A stretch of 38,874 bases of DNA. It comes from Chloroflexota bacterium (GTDB lineage: Bacteria > Chloroflexota > Limnocylindria > Limnocylindrales > CSP1-4). Under the pieces are notes generated by a model. The model ran no database searches. It had not been told where the DNA came from and saw only the letters and a program-made list of their open reading frames with translations. Made by a program: the position numbers and the translations under genes. Positions 15,804 through 23,542 of the stretch are shown piece by piece. Numbering within the stretch: the stretch's first letter is position 1; each line of letters begins with the position of its first letter. Location: positions 16,761 to 55,634 of the forward strand of contig PLMA01000046.1 of assembly GCA_003141455.1 (NCBI GenBank), in the 5' to 3' direction.

Positions 15804-16793
15804 CTATCGGTGCGCCCCGGTCCTGCCGCGGGTTCGAACCGGCTCGTCGACCTCCCGGGCCCGCTCCGTGACGCCTGCAGTAAGCATCCTGCAAGCCTCG
15901 TCCATGTCGTCCGTACATTGGAGCAGGTCCAGGTCCGCGATCTCGATGGCACCGCGGGCAACGGCCTCCGTCCTGAGCCAGCCAAGCAGGCCGGACCAGT
16001 AGTCCGCTCCGACCAGCACGACGGGGAAGTGCTTGATCTTGCCCGTCTGGATCAGCGTCAGCGACTCGAACAATTCGTCGAGCGTGCCGAAGCCGCCGGG
16101 GAAGATGGCAAACCCGTCGGCGTACTTCACGAACATCATCTTGCGGGCGAAGAAGTAGCGGAACTCGACGCCCAGATCTACGTACCGGTTGATCGCCTGC
16201 TCATGCGGCAGTTCGATGTTGCAGCCGATCGAGAGCCCACCTGCGTCATGACAACCGCGGTTGGCCGCTTCCATGATGCCGGGGCCGCCGCCGGTGATGA
16301 CCGCGAAGCCGTCCTTGGCGAGCAGACCCGCCAGCTTCCGGGCCTTGGCGTAGTACGGGTCGCCCTCTCCGATGCGTGCCGAACCGAAGATCGTTACCGC
16401 CTTGCCGATGCTGGCCAGGGCATCGAAGCCCTCCACGAACTCGGCCAGGATGCGCAGCGAGCGCCACGGATCCGAGTCGCGGAAGTCCGGCCGGGCACCC
16501 GTGTCGAGGAGTCGCTCGTCCTCGGTTCGGGCGTGAGTCGTGAGCATCGCCGCGGCTTTGGGCTGATAGGTCACGCGGCCGGCGCGGTGGCGGCCGTGGT
16601 CACTGTATCCGTCAGAGGGGTTCGCCACTCCGTTGCCGGCGCTGCCCGCGGCGACACGGGGCGGTGCCGGCGGGGCCGACGGAGCCGGCGGCTCCGGTGG
16701 AGCCGGAGTGACGGCGGCCCGCGGAGACGCGGACCTGATCTTCATGGACGGTCTCGTACCGTCCTTGTCTTTCTTGTGTGGCGAATGAGGCAT
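15804..16793 (-). CDS. LOG-family Rossmann-fold protein (TIGR00730 type)
   Basis: This 329-residue protein has the LOG signatures ITGGGPGIMEAANRG and FPGGFGTLDELFE, which build the nucleotide-binding site of cytokinin riboside 5'-monophosphate phosphoribohydrolases; FARKMMFVKYADGF between them is also typical. The enzyme would hydrolyse nucleoside 5'-monophosphates to a base and ribose 5-phosphate; the physiological substrate in bacteria is often unknown. The first 90 or so residues are an unusual low-complexity, Pro/Ala-rich and basic extension. The ATG at 16793 is favoured by AGGAGAG just upstream. Its stop lies 30 bp from that of the convergent GNAT-Rieske gene. Confidence 0.87.
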   Translation of the reverse strand: MPHSPHKKDKDGTRPSMKIRSASPRAAVTPAPPEPPAPSAPPAPPRVAAGSAGNGVANPSDGYSDHGRHRAGRVTYQPKAAAMLTTHARTEDERLLDTGARPDFRDSDPWRSLRILAEFVEGFDALASIGKAVTIFGSARIGEGDPYYAKARKLAGLLAKDGFAVITGGGPGIMEAANRGCHDAGGLSIGCNIELPHEQAINRYVDLGVEFRYFFARKMMFVKYADGFAIFPGGFGTLDELFESLTLIQTGKIKHFPVVLVGADYWSGLLGWLRTEAVARGAIEIADLDLLQCTDDMDEACRMLTAGVTERAREVDEPVRTRGRTGAHR

Positions 16794-16965
16794 CGGTCTC
16801 TCCTGGTCGTTACCGCTAGAGGATGCCACGCCGAGCGGTCCGCGTGTAGGCGACTCTCCGGCGATCGATTCGGTATCGGCCGGCCATCTTGCCGAAATCC
16901 GGACGTGGCGCGGACGGCCAGGCGGCCCTGGTTGCGGTCGACTGACGCCCGCTCACGCCCCGGAA

Positions 16966-17340
16966 CTACCTGGGAGTTGCCGCCAGCCAGGCCTTCCAGG
17001 TCGCGTCCGCCGGGCCGGCTGCTACATATTCGCCGAAGCGGACCAGAGGCAACCGAAGCAGCCGGTTGTTGGCGAGCAATCGATCGGCGATCTCGTCGTC
17101 GCCCAGCCGCATGTAGCCGAGTCCCAGGTCCTCGTACACGCGGCCGTCCGTGTCCAGCAGCGCGGCGGCGCCCAGCCGCTCCGCGAACCGGCGCAGCTCA
17201 CCCGGCGCAATCGGCCGCTTGCGCAGGTCCACGAAGGTGACGTTCACGCGGCGCTCCTTGAAGAAGCGCAATGCGGCCTGCGTGGCCCGCGAGTCGGCGA
17301 ACCCGAAGATCTGGACCGTGAGAACGGCAGGGGCGGCCAT
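16966..17340 (-). CDS. ArsC/Spx-like thioredoxin-fold protein without cysteine
   Basis: This 124-residue protein has the arsenate reductase-like layout: an initial strand VQIFGF, a helix starting at the usual active-site position (DSRATQAALRFF), VNVTFVDLRKRPI, and a late RLPLVRFGEYVAAGP that parallels the KRPL/V-and-G motif of ArsC. There is no cysteine anywhere, so the catalytic Cys of ArsC and the CxxC of Spx are absent, Ser occupying the aligned place. It therefore cannot act by the usual thiol chemistry and may be a binding or regulatory relative. It lies 172 bp upstream of the LOG gene, in the same direction. Family assignment is by pattern and moderately sure. Confidence 0.65.
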   Translation of the reverse strand: MAAPAVLTVQIFGFADSRATQAALRFFKERRVNVTFVDLRKRPIAPGELRRFAERLGAAALLDTDGRVYEDLGLGYMRLGDDEIADRLLANNRLLRLPLVRFGEYVAAGPADATWKAWLAATPR

Positions 17341-17352
17341 GGCAGAAGGCTA
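17341..17352 (-). promoter_or_regulatory. Putative -10 of a leaderless transcript
   Basis: Minus-strand TAGCCT (plus 17347-17352) ends 6 nt before the ATG at 17340. No Shine-Dalgarno precedes the start codon. Confidence 0.45.
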
Positions 17353-17504
17353 TCGCTAACGTCGCTGCCGCACGAGCCCGGCGGCGCCTGCCAGTTGCAG
17401 TTGTAGCGCTGGTGCGCCATCGGGGCAGAGGCCATCCCTCCGAACTGCCTACTCCCCTCCCCTCGATGCGCGGCGCCGGGTACCATCCGTGTAGGAGGTG
17501 CGGC

Positions 17505-17786
17505 GTGATCTGGTTCACAGTTCAGCTCGATGACAAGCCGGGATCGCTGGCGAGGATGGCGGCCGCCCTTGGCGAGCGAGGCATCAACATCACCGCCATC
17601 GTCGGGATCGCCGAGGACACGGAAGGTGCGCTCATGCTCGCCACGAGCGACGCGGCCGGAACCCGGACCGCCTTTGCCGGGCTCAAGCTCGCCTTCGAGG
17701 AGCACGATCCCGAGGACGGCCTGACTCTGGACGACATGTCTCGCGCCACCGGGCTGACCGGACGCGACCTGAGCGCCGGGAGCTAG
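17505..17786 (+). CDS. Stand-alone ACT domain protein
   Basis: This 93-residue protein is almost entirely one ACT domain: IWFTVQLDDKPGSLARMAAALGERGINITAIVGI is the characteristic first strand, helix and second strand, with the DKPGSL turn that binds amino acids in this family. The GTG at 17505 is set by a perfect AGGAGG at 17493-17498, and TACCAT at 17481-17486 is a fair -10 just upstream, so the mRNA leader would be very short. It lies 5 bp before a second ACT-containing gene, and the two are probably subunits of one amino-acid-responsive complex. The ligand and the target cannot be read from sequence. Confidence 0.8.
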   Translation: MIWFTVQLDDKPGSLARMAAALGERGINITAIVGIAEDTEGALMLATSDAAGTRTAFAGLKLAFEEHDPEDGLTLDDMSRATGLTGRDLSAGS

Positions 17787-17791
17787 ACGAG

Positions 17792-18478
17792 ATGCCGCGC
17801 CCCGAGCACGCCGCCCCCACCGTCGCAGTCCGCCTCGACTTCGCCGACCGGCCCGCCGCCATCGGCCAGATCGCGGCCCAGGTGGCCGCGGCCGGCGGAA
17901 CGGTCAGGACGCTAAGCACCGTCCGCCGCTGGGTGGAGGCCGAAGCCGGTCCGCTGGTCGAAATCGAGCTGGAGGTCGAGGGACTGACCGAGCAGGAGGT
18001 CACCGCCGTACTCGATCACATGCCGGCACTTCGAGGCTGCCGCAAGACCAAAGCCCTCGACAAGGTCTTCGGCAAGCGGCTCATCGTCGTCGGCGGCGGA
18101 GCGCAGATTGCCCAGGCCGTCCTCGGCGCCGTCAGCGAGGCAGACCGGCACAACATCCGCGGCGAGAAGATCTCCGTGGACACGATCCCACTCGTCGGCG
18201 AGGAGAACCTGGCAGCGGCGGTGCGCGCCGTGGCCGACCTCGACCGAGCGCGCGCCCTCCTGCTCGCCGGCTCGATCATGGGCGGCGACATCACCAGGGC
18301 CGTCCGGGAGATCCAGCTTCTCGGTATCCCCGTGGTGGCCCTCAACATGGCCGGATCGGTCACAGACGTGGCGGACCTGGTCGTCACCGACCCGGTTCAG
18401 GCCGGCACGATGGCGGTCATGGGGATCGCCGACACGGCCAAGTTCGACTTCGCCCGCCAGAAGGGCCGCCGCTACTAG
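17792..18478 (+). CDS. ACT domain plus DUF5612-like protein
   Basis: This 228-residue protein has an N-terminal ACT-like domain (about 8-85: VAVRLDFADRPAAIGQIAAQVAAAGGTV) and a C-terminal domain (about 95-225) with LIVVGGGAQIAQAVLGAVSEADRHN, RALLLAGSIMGGDI and GIPVVALNMAGSVTDVADLVV. That layout resembles DUF5612 proteins best known from methanogens. The second domain has glycine-rich turns and repeated beta-alpha units, suggesting a Rossmann- or SIS-like ligand-binding fold. Function is unknown; allosteric control of an amino acid or redox pathway is an inference from the ACT domain. It follows the stand-alone ACT gene after 5 bp and precedes exonuclease III by 21 bp. Confidence 0.7.
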   Translation: MPRPEHAAPTVAVRLDFADRPAAIGQIAAQVAAAGGTVRTLSTVRRWVEAEAGPLVEIELEVEGLTEQEVTAVLDHMPALRGCRKTKALDKVFGKRLIVVGGGAQIAQAVLGAVSEADRHNIRGEKISVDTIPLVGEENLAAAVRAVADLDRARALLLAGSIMGGDITRAVREIQLLGIPVVALNMAGSVTDVADLVVTDPVQAGTMAVMGIADTAKFDFARQKGRRY

Positions 18479-18499
18479 TCGGCGTCGGAGAGCTTGCGG

Positions 18500-19345
18500 A
18501 TGCGCATCGCGACCTGGAACGTGAACTCGCTCAAGGCCCGCATGGAGCGGGTCGAGGAGTGGCTCGCCCAACGCGCGCCGGACGTGCTGCTGATGCAGGA
18601 GACCAAGCTCTCCGACGAGGCCGCGCCCGAGATGCCGTTCCGAATGGCCGGCTACGAGCTGGCGCACCATGGCGAGGGGCGCTGGAATGGGGTCGCCATC
18701 GCGAGCCGGGTCGGGATCGCGGAGATCGTCACGAACTTCGGCGACGGGCCGGTGCGGCGCTCCCCGGGGCCCGAGACCGGCACGACGTCCATCGCCGAGG
18801 CGCTGGAGGCCGAGGCTTCCGAGATCTCCGCCGATGAGGCTCGCATGGTTTCGGCGGTCTGCGGCGGCATTCGCGTCGTCAGCATCTACGCGCCGAACGG
18901 TCGAGCCCTCGACACGCCCTTCTATCGAGCCAAGCTGGCCTGGTTCGAGCGACTGGCTAGCTGGCTGCGGGAGCAATGCGATCCGGCCCAACCGCTCGTG
19001 ATCGGCGGCGACTTCAATGTCGCCCCGGAGGACGCGGACGTCTACGACATGGCCTTCTTCGCCGGCGCCACCCATGTCTCCGAGCCCGAACGGACCGCCG
19101 TCGCCGCGCTGCGCGACTGGGGCCTGGTGGACGCCTACCGGCTGCACCACCCCGAACCCGGCAAGTTCTCGTGGTGGGACTACCGGGCCGGCAACTTCCA
19201 CAAGGGCCTGGGGATGCGCATCGACCACCTGTACGTGACCCGCTCCGTGGCCGACCGCTGCACCGCCGCGGAGATCGATCGCGACGCCCGCAAGGGCAAG
19301 CTCCCCTCGGACCACGCCCCGGTCTACATCGACCTGGCCGACTGA
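18500..19345 (+). CDS. xth: Exodeoxyribonuclease III
   Basis: This 281-residue protein of the exonuclease III/AP endonuclease family shows MRIATWNVNSLKARM, the metal-binding QETKL, the active-site strand VIGGDFNVAPED, MRIDHLYVT, and the terminal SDHAPVYIDL with the catalytic histidine. It cuts at abasic sites and removes 3' blocking groups during base-excision repair, with 3'-5' exonuclease activity on duplex DNA. ATG 18500 is preferred over a TTG two codons earlier, because GGAGAG sits at the right distance. A roughly 25-residue acidic insert (GPETGTTSIAEALEAEASEI) lies in the middle and is longer than in most homologues. Confidence 0.93.
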   Translation: MRIATWNVNSLKARMERVEEWLAQRAPDVLLMQETKLSDEAAPEMPFRMAGYELAHHGEGRWNGVAIASRVGIAEIVTNFGDGPVRRSPGPETGTTSIAEALEAEASEISADEARMVSAVCGGIRVVSIYAPNGRALDTPFYRAKLAWFERLASWLREQCDPAQPLVIGGDFNVAPEDADVYDMAFFAGATHVSEPERTAVAALRDWGLVDAYRLHHPEPGKFSWWDYRAGNFHKGLGMRIDHLYVTRSVADRCTAAEIDRDARKGKLPSDHAPVYIDLAD

Positions 19346-19436
19346 ACGGGGCGGCTCCCGTGCCTCGATAGAGCGGCTCCATCGGACCTCGCGGCCAGAA
19401 CGGTAGGCCAGGTGGGCTACGGAGACTGGGTCGGCG

Positions 19437-20147
19437 TTACGAGGGGGATGGCGTCAGCTGGCCTGGCAGCGGGATGTTGAGGTACGAGCCTATTCGGAGG
19501 GTATAGGGCGGCGCGAGCTTTGGGTTGGCCTGCAGCAACTCCCAGGACTTGAGTCCTTTGCCCTTCGCGATCTTGACGACGGTGTCGCCCGGCAGGACCT
19601 TGTACTGCTCGTAGCTCGCCTGGGGCGCGGGCGAGCCGTTGACGCCCGACGGCGACGCGTTTCCGCCGTTGACGCCCGACGGCGAGACGCTCGGAAGGCC
19701 CGACGGACTGACGGAGTGACTGGCCCCCGGTGAAGACGAGTGGCTCGCGACAGCGGCACCCCGGTGGCCCGAAAAGGCGGAGAAGACCACCACCGCGAAC
19801 AGGACCAATGCGACGCCGATCGCCGCGAAGATCGGGGGCCACATGATCCATATCGGCTTGCGTCTTTCGCGGCTTCGCAGCCGCGGGTAATCGTAGGGCG
19901 TAGGGGGCTTTTCCCAAGCGGGATAGCTGGGGCCGCGGCGCGTCCCCGAGCCGTTGGCGATCCTGAAGAAGGGGGGCGGCGCGCTCTGAGCCTGTCCCTC
20001 ACCCGGTGGCGTGACGGGCCGGAACGCCGGATGCTCGCGAGACGCACTCTCGTCGGAATCCGAGGCACTCAGGGGCTCGGAACGAAGCCGTTCGCCGGCC
20101 GGCGGGCGCCGTTTGCGGGTCACGTGCTTATCGTCGGGATTCACCAT
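19437..20147 (-). CDS. Membrane-anchored LysM protein (paralogue of the 9149-10129 product)
   Basis: This 236-residue protein has a charged, disordered cytosolic N-terminus, the juxtamembrane motif RRGPSYPAWEKPP with PRLRSRERRK (70-97), one membrane helix (about 102-126), a Ser/Pro/Gly linker with two copies of SPSGVNG, and a C-terminal LysM domain (about 180-226: YKVLPGDTVVKIAKGKG, ELLQANPKL, IGSYLNIP). Orientation should be N-in, C-out, with LysM in the wall. The juxtamembrane motif and overall layout repeat those of the LysM protein at 9149-10129, but this one lacks the N-terminal cysteine domain. GAGGATGA precedes the ATG. A lectin-like or wall-sensing role is inferred. Confidence 0.82.
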   Translation of the reverse strand: MVNPDDKHVTRKRRPPAGERLRSEPLSASDSDESASREHPAFRPVTPPGEGQAQSAPPPFFRIANGSGTRRGPSYPAWEKPPTPYDYPRLRSRERRKPIWIMWPPIFAAIGVALVLFAVVVFSAFSGHRGAAVASHSSSPGASHSVSPSGLPSVSPSGVNGGNASPSGVNGSPAPQASYEQYKVLPGDTVVKIAKGKGLKSWELLQANPKLAPPYTLRIGSYLNIPLPGQLTPSPS

Positions 20148-20247
20148 TCATCCTCATCGTGGCGGCGCCTCCGGGTCCCAAGCCCGGTGGCGGTGTGGCC
20201 TGGTTGCTCACTGGAGACGATCCGAGGGGCAACGCCGGTCTGCGACT

Positions 20248-20269
20248 AGGGTAGACCAGACGGGTCTGG
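20248..20269 (-). promoter_or_regulatory. Candidate promoter and operator of the second LysM gene
   Basis: On the minus strand TACCCT (plus 20248-20253) is a possible -10. Immediately upstream lies a perfect inverted repeat CCAGAC-CC-GTCTGG (plus 20256-20269), in the -35/-10 spacer, with a weak -35 TGAACC beyond it. The position suits a repressor site. The rest of the 353-bp gap (20148-20500) shows nothing else I can name. Confidence 0.3.
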
Positions 20270-20500
20270 AAGGTTCAGGCGTGACGCGGCCGCCTTCTTG
20301 CCGAGGCCGCAGAGGACCGGCCAGGCCGCACCCGCGATGCCGTTTGGACAGCAGGCTACGAGCTCGTGAGCCGGCGACGGCGAGGGGCGGCACAACGGAG
20401 TCGGCTTGACGCACCAGCTACCCGAAGATGCTCGGCCGAAATGCGACGGAAGCGCGACGCCCGCTGGCCGCGGGCCACCGGCGCCGGTCGGGCCGTCAAG

Positions 20501-21613
20501 TCACCACTTCCCGATCATGATCAGCCCAGCCGTCAGGGTCTTGAACGTTTCGGCGCTCATGCCCTTACCCAGAGCGATCCAGGACGGGTTGAGGCTCGGG
20601 TTGACGTACACGGCGAAGTCGGCATCGGCCGGACCGTCGACGAAGATCCCCTCCCGGTCACCGAACATGGCCGTTCCTGCCTGCTGCCCGGTGACGCAAG
20701 ATGACGTGCTCTTCGTGCAGATGTTGCCTTGCTGGAGCGTGAGCACCTCGCCGGCCGGGCCGCCATAGGTGACGACGACCAGCGGGGCACCCTGCTCGTA
20801 GCCGCTCTTCGAACTCACAGACCAACCCTTGGGCAGCACTGCGCAGTACACGTCGAACGCCGTGCCCATGGCCGCAGCCTTGAAGAACCCGGCGGCGTCC
20901 ACGTCCGGGCTGCAATCCATCGGCTGATGCCAGCTGCTCGGATACGGCGTCGGCGTCGGCGATACCACCGGCTGACCGCCCCTGGCGATCGCGTTGGGAG
21001 GCCACTGCCCGCCGTCGAGCAGCGCGCGACTTCCGACAGGCTCATTGAGGTGGACCGTGTAGGGCGTCGCCGGGCCAAACGGGCAGGCCTGAGGCCCTTG
21101 GAGAGAGCGGACTGCCAGAGTGACGACCACATCGGCGGCGCTGTATGCCACGTTCTGCACGATCCGCCCATCCGCGCGCTCGTATCCGTGGCAGGCCCGT
21201 TCCCCAACCAGAATGTGCAGGTCGGTGGCGTTCGGGCTGAAGGCCGCGGACGGATCCAGCGTCCAGGTCGCCGCCCCGTAGCCCTGCGGCGGCACGGCCA
21301 TCATCGGGCAGCCAAAATCCTTGGGGAACAGGTCCGGGCCCGGAGTGAAGGCACCGGGAGCCTGGCCGAAGCAGGAGAGCCGCCCGGTCAGCTCGTAATC
21401 GTTGGCCGTCGGCGAGTCGGACGGATGCCCGGCGGCCGGACCTCGGGTCAGGCCAAACGCCACCGCTGCGGCGGTGAGCGCGACCACGACGACCAGGCCT
21501 GCGAGCGCGGGCAGAGCCCCAACTCGGACGCGCGGCCTGATCGCGGGGCGAACCCGCTGCAAGCCTTCGTCACCAGGGTCTTGCGAGCCGCCCTCTCGCG
21601 ACCGATCCGACAT
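20501..21613 (-). CDS. Unknown membrane-anchored extracytoplasmic protein
   Basis: I do not recognise this 370-residue protein. It has a short cytosolic, Arg-rich N-terminus, one membrane helix (about 33-55) and a long extracytoplasmic part. That part contains about nine cysteines, for example LSCFGQAP, DFGCPMMAV and ERACHGYE, suggesting disulfides, and a Pro/Thr-rich stretch PVVSPTPTPYPSSW that divides it into two halves. The second half (FDVYCAVLPKGWSV, PLVVVTYGGPAGEVLTLQQG) is strand-rich and ends in a hydrophobic ITAG-like helix region near LTAGLIMIGKW. AGGAGGG precedes the ATG at 21613. It sits head-to-head with the beta-CASP gene, without evidence of a functional link. Confidence 0.7.
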   Translation of the reverse strand: MSDRSREGGSQDPGDEGLQRVRPAIRPRVRVGALPALAGLVVVVALTAAAVAFGLTRGPAAGHPSDSPTANDYELTGRLSCFGQAPGAFTPGPDLFPKDFGCPMMAVPPQGYGAATWTLDPSAAFSPNATDLHILVGERACHGYERADGRIVQNVAYSAADVVVTLAVRSLQGPQACPFGPATPYTVHLNEPVGSRALLDGGQWPPNAIARGGQPVVSPTPTPYPSSWHQPMDCSPDVDAAGFFKAAAMGTAFDVYCAVLPKGWSVSSKSGYEQGAPLVVVTYGGPAGEVLTLQQGNICTKSTSSCVTGQQAGTAMFGDREGIFVDGPADADFAVYVNPSLNPSWIALGKGMSAETFKTLTAGLIMIGKW

Positions 21614-21732
21614 CTCGCCCTCCTGACGTCTGGCCGCGATGATACCGCCCTCCGGTGACGCTGGACGCCGGCCGGGGCCGGACCGCTCGGCCGCCGGCGA
21701 TGGAACCGCACACGCTTTTGGCGGCGAGATGG

Positions 21733-21744
21733 CACTATGGGCGC
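21733..21744 (+). promoter_or_regulatory. Putative -10 of a leaderless transcript
   Basis: CACTAT at 21733-21738 ends 6 nt before ATG 21745. No Shine-Dalgarno is present and no clear -35 was found. Confidence 0.45.
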
Positions 21745-23478
21745 ATGGAAATCCACTTCCTCGGCGCCGCCAACACCGTCACCGGATCCCAGTTCCTGCT
21801 CATCACCGAGCGAGCCAGGGTGCTCATTGATTGCGGGATGTTCCAGGGCAGCCCGCAAGAGGTGGTGCGCAACCACGTGCCCCTGGCCTACGACCCCGCG
21901 AGCCTGGACGCAATCGTCCTCACTCACGCGCATCTCGACCACTGCGGCCTGATCCCGCACATCGTGGCCGGGGGTTTCAACGGACCCATCTACGCCACCC
22001 GGGGCACGATCGAGCTGGCCGCTCTCGTGCTGCTGGACTCGGGCAAGCTCCAGGAGGAGTACGCCAAGCGCCACCGCCACTGGGCCGTCAAGAATCCGGA
22101 CAAAGCGGCGGTCGAAGACCAGCGCGATCTCGAGAAGATCCAGGCGCAGGAGCAGATCGCCGAGCAGGAAGAGGCAGCCTCGGGCTCCGCTTCGTCGGCT
22201 TCGTCGGCCGCTTCGGCCCCCTCGGTCGCAGCCTCGCCAGCCGCGGCCTTACACCCCGGCGACCTCACGCCGGACGGACATGTCGTGGCCTCCGGAATGG
22301 ACGAGCTGGCCCTCCACGACGAGCAGGGCATGGGCACACGGCTGGGCTTCCCGCCCGTCGGGCACCCCGACCACGAAGCTGCCATGGCCGGCAGCCCCGT
22401 CAACCCGAACCTCGTCCTCGAGGAGCCTCTGTACGACCTGGCCCAGGCCCAGAACTCACTGGCGCTGTTCAGGCCTGTGGAATACGACGCCTCGGTCGTC
22501 GTGGCGCCCGGGATCACCGCGGTCTACCACGATGCCGGCCATATCCTCGGCTCCTCGATCGTGGAGCTGCATGTCGACGCCCAGAAAGGCGTCCCGGCCC
22601 GGACCCTCGTCTTCTCAGGCGATCTGGGCCGCTCCCACGCCCCGATTCTGCGCGAGCCCACCGTCCTGAGCCAAGCGGACTACGTCCTCGTCGAGTCGAC
22701 CTACGGCGGTCGCGAGCACGAGCCCGAGGACGAGTCGCTGGAGCACCTGGCGCAGGCCGTCAAAGATGTCGTTGCTCAAGGGGGCGTGCTCCTCATCCCT
22801 TCCTTCGCGATCGGCCGAACCCAGGAGGTCGTCTGGGCTCTGCAGCACCTGCTCGACGCCGGTCGAATCCCCCAGATCAAGCTATACCTGGACTCCCCGA
22901 TGGCCTCCAAGGCCTCGACCATCTACCGCGAGCGCACCGACTACTACGACGCGGATACGCTCGCGCTCCTGGCCAAGGGCGAAGGGCCGATCGACTTCCC
23001 GGGCGCGAAAGAGACGCCGCTGGCAGCCCAGTCCGAACTGATCGATCGGAGCAAGAGGCCGTACGTCCTCGTCGCGTCAAACGGCATGCTCACGGGCGGC
23101 CGGGTCCTGAACCACCTCCGCACCCTGATCGGCGACCCCAAGACGATCATCCTGTTCGTGGGTTACCAGGGCGAGGCGACGATGGGCGCCCATCTGCAGG
23201 CCGGGGCAAAGACGGCCCGGGTCGACGGCCAGGAATACACGGTCCGCTGCGCCGTGCGATCAATCAACGGCTTCTCGGCCCACGCCGACGAGTCGCAGCT
23301 ACTGGACTGGCTGGGCCACTTCATCGACGGCCGCAAGGCCGGCGACGCGGGCGTGCCTAAGCGGATCTTCATCGTTCATGGCGACGCCGAAGCCCAGCAG
23401 GCCATCGAACCCAAGATCCAGGCCCTCGGCCTGCCGACGATGGCCCCCCATTGGCACCAGCGAGTGGTCCTCGACTGA
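21745..23478 (+). CDS. Metallo-beta-lactamase/beta-CASP RNase-like protein with large insertion
   Basis: This 577-residue protein has the full MBL and beta-CASP motif series: HAHLDH (metal motif 2), DAGHILGSS (motif 3), FSGDLGR (motif 4), the beta-CASP elements SFAIGRTQE and VASNGML, and GFSAHAD with a C-terminal HGD, as in RNA-specific CPSF73/YSH1-like MBL proteins. It should bind two zinc ions and cleave RNA. Between motif 2 and motif 3 lies an insert of roughly 130 residues (about 125-255), beginning with a charged helix EDQRDLEKIQAQEQIAEQEE and an Ala/Ser-rich run, which ordinary homologues lack. The start at 21745 begins directly at MEIHFLGAANTVTGS, the canonical opening. It is convergent with pyrE. 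Confidence 0.88.
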   Translation: MEIHFLGAANTVTGSQFLLITERARVLIDCGMFQGSPQEVVRNHVPLAYDPASLDAIVLTHAHLDHCGLIPHIVAGGFNGPIYATRGTIELAALVLLDSGKLQEEYAKRHRHWAVKNPDKAAVEDQRDLEKIQAQEQIAEQEEAASGSASSASSAASAPSVAASPAAALHPGDLTPDGHVVASGMDELALHDEQGMGTRLGFPPVGHPDHEAAMAGSPVNPNLVLEEPLYDLAQAQNSLALFRPVEYDASVVVAPGITAVYHDAGHILGSSIVELHVDAQKGVPARTLVFSGDLGRSHAPILREPTVLSQADYVLVESTYGGREHEPEDESLEHLAQAVKDVVAQGGVLLIPSFAIGRTQEVVWALQHLLDAGRIPQIKLYLDSPMASKASTIYRERTDYYDADTLALLAKGEGPIDFPGAKETPLAAQSELIDRSKRPYVLVASNGMLTGGRVLNHLRTLIGDPKTIILFVGYQGEATMGAHLQAGAKTARVDGQEYTVRCAVRSINGFSAHADESQLLDWLGHFIDGRKAGDAGVPKRIFIVHGDAEAQQAIEPKIQALGLPTMAPHWHQRVVLD

Positions 23479-23542
23479 CTGGCGTCGCGATGCCCTCGAC
23501 CCCCCGGGGCAAACGCCCGTCGCGGCACGCCCGGCGGATCGA

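Noticed and set aside
15820-15842. GGTTCGAACC, resembling the T-loop of a tRNA
   Set aside because: The flanks do not form T-stem or acceptor-stem pairs, no cloverleaf can be drawn, and it lies in the 3' coding part of the LOG-family gene.
17912-19315. 467-codon minus-strand frame across the ACT-DUF5612 and exonuclease III genes
   Set aside because: Both plus-strand genes are recognisable; this frame has no motif and low-complexity composition.
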